Shown: positions 32,034 through 32,816 of the stretch, one piece after another
How the letters are laid out: each line of letters starts with the position of its first letter
How positions within the stretch are numbered: position 1 is the stretch's first letter
Origin: an uncultured Bacilli bacterium
GTDB lineage: Bacteria; Bacillota_I; Bacilli_A; RF39; UBA660
Direction of reading: 5' to 3'
NCBI GenBank assembly: GCA_947853245.1
Contig: CANTWP010000107.1
Location: forward strand, 1-32,816
Length of the DNA stretch: 32,816 nucleotides
Program-made: the position numbers and the translations under genes
The notes under the pieces: model-generated
Databases searched by the model: none
Told to the model about the DNA's origin: nothing
The model's input: only the letters and a program-made list of their open reading frames with translations

Positions 32034-32586
32034 TTAACCATCTCCTTAAACTTCTAAATATTTCTATATTACCATTATAACTTTTAGGGGATATAGGTGA
32101 AGGATGATATATAGGAATGACTGTAATATTATTTATGATAAATTGTTTGCCTACCACATCACTAAACTTTTTATATTGAATATTTAATATAGTTTTGGTA
32201 GCAGAATCTCCTAAAGATAATAAAATTTGTGGCTTTATTATTTCTAATTGTTTCAATAAATACATTTGACAATTTTTACTACAAGTATTTAAATACTTTC
32301 TATCTTTTGGGAAACATTTGATCGCTTCTAAGAAATATGTTTCATTCAATTTAATGTCTAACTCATTTAATAATTTTTGTAATACTACACCTGATGGTAA
32401 TAATTTATGATTTGTATCATACCATGCCACTCCACTTTTGCGCCAGCCGTTATTAGCAGGTGCTTCTCCTAAAATAGCAATTTTATTATTTTGCCCTATT
32501 GAAACGGTTTTACTATTAGGAAAATGTTCTACCATATCACTGCATAAATTACATTCGTTTATCTTTTGATCAATTTCTTCTAACAT
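32020..32586 (-). CDS. Uracil-DNA glycosylase superfamily protein, family-4-like with Fe-S cysteines
   Basis: 188 residues. Four cysteines are placed as in [4Fe-4S] family 4 enzymes: CNLC near the N-terminus (Cys12, Cys15), then KCFPKDRKYLNTC. Motif 1 is GEAPANNGWRKSG, differing from the usual GEAPGxxED. Motif 2 is YHPSP, with the catalytic-loop His. SLGDSATKTIL is the usual middle strand. The enzyme would remove uracil or damaged bases from DNA, but the altered motif 1 leaves specificity open. AAGGAG precedes the ATG. Confidence 0.85.
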   Translation of the reverse strand: MLEEIDQKINECNLCSDMVEHFPNSKTVSIGQNNKIAILGEAPANNGWRKSGVAWYDTNHKLLPSGVVLQKLLNELDIKLNETYFLEAIKCFPKDRKYLNTCSKNCQMYLLKQLEIIKPQILLSLGDSATKTILNIQYKKFSDVVGKQFIINNITVIPIYHPSPISPKSYNGNIEIFRSLRRWLNENN

Positions 32587-32608
32587 AATTTATCTCCTTA
32601 TATAAAAT

Positions 32609-32617
32609 ATTATAACA
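32609..32617 (-). promoter_or_regulatory. Extended -10 promoter of the UDG/GNAT genes
   Basis: Minus strand TGTTATAAT, about 23 nt before the ATG; no strong -35. Confidence 0.5.
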
Positions 32618-32629
32618 CGTATAATGTTG

Positions 32630-32675
32630 AACATAAAGATTTCAAGTTTAAAATTTGGATTTCTTTATGTTTTTT
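32630..32675 (+). terminator. Terminator-like hairpin in the right intergenic region
   Basis: ACATAAAGA (32631-32639) pairs with TCTTTATGT (32662-32670) around an AT-rich, partly paired interior, followed by five T on the plus strand. No plus-strand gene ends here; a leader or short RNA reading rightwards is possible. Confidence 0.45.
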
Positions 32676-32816
32676 GTTATTATAACAAACATCGGTAAAG
32701 ACGGATTATAACAGGCACTTCGAGTGCGTTAAAATGAATGTCTGCCATATAGTTATTTATAAATTCGGTTGTAGATAATGGAAACTAATAATAAATTAGA
32801 GTTCGGATAATTAAGC
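32676..32816. other. Non-coding right edge, nothing assignable
   Basis: No ORF of useful length on either strand. It contains a small hairpin with arms GCACT and AGTGC near 32713-32726 and a palindrome TTGTTA/TAACAA at 32674-32688, overlapping the preceding T-run. It may be a leader or RNA gene continuing past the edge; no tRNA, tmRNA, RNase P or T-box motif is recognised. Confidence 0.4.

Noticed and set aside
1..32816. Reassigned TGA (Mollicutes code)
   Set aside because: TGA ends sufD and the UDG-like gene in sensible places, and Trp codons are TGG throughout.

Overview
The window is a gene-dense, very AT-rich stretch of a low-GC Gram-positive (Firmicutes/Bacilli) chromosome. Most genes lie on the minus strand. 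TGA is used as a stop (sufD, the uracil-DNA glycosylase gene) and Trp is TGG, so there is no sign of a Mollicutes code. A small acid-soluble spore protein gene (sspI) with a forespore-type promoter, and a Met/Pro/Asn-rich coat-like gene with a mother-cell-type promoter, suggest a spore former or a lineage that has only recently lost sporulation. The gut Erysipelotrichales/RF39-like Bacilli are a plausible home, but this is inference.

Layout, left to right. 1-1900: the 5' part of a lipoteichoic-acid-synthase-like gene (cut by the left edge, TTG start), then a candidate stand-alone small RNA of about 115 nt with its own promoter and terminator. 1885-5330: a YihY/BrkB membrane protein, a membrane sensor ending in a degenerate GGDEF domain, and a small anchored protein. 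5370-7470: a lipoprotein, an acidic disordered protein, a DUF948-type protein and YtxH, in one tightly packed operon. 7560-8640: trmB, then the coat-like gene. 8639-11542: a plsC / acyl-CoA (acyl-ACP) synthetase / plsC cassette for fatty acid activation and phospholipid acylation. 11649-15241: lemA, a DUF2207 membrane protein and a large pilin-like protein. 15350-18850: sspI, dnaE and rpmB. 18892-22678: the start of the division and cell wall (dcw) cluster, transcribed as mraZ-rsmH-ftsL-pbpB, with four 10-bp-phased GTGG boxes (predicted MraZ operator) at the transcription start. 22783-23475: an internally deleted IS3-family element with intact-looking terminal inverted repeats, lying between mraZ and a diverged second mraZ-like gene. 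24051-25697: an RNase J family protein that has lost most metal-ligand residues. 25769-28542: sufC-sufD-sufS. 28710-32586: a HIT protein, two unknown proteins, an orphan amidoligase-fold protein, a GNAT acetyltransferase and a uracil-DNA-glycosylase-like protein. 32587-32816: non-coding, with hairpins and no assignable gene.

The best leads are the unassigned small RNA at the left, the catalytically dead RNase J paralogue, the duplicated MraZ with its phased operator beside a decaying IS, the orphan amidoligase, and the spore-type promoters. No CRISPR array, tRNA, rRNA, prophage or recognisable defence island was seen. All promoter, operator and RNA calls come from reading the sequence by eye; no search or folding program was run.
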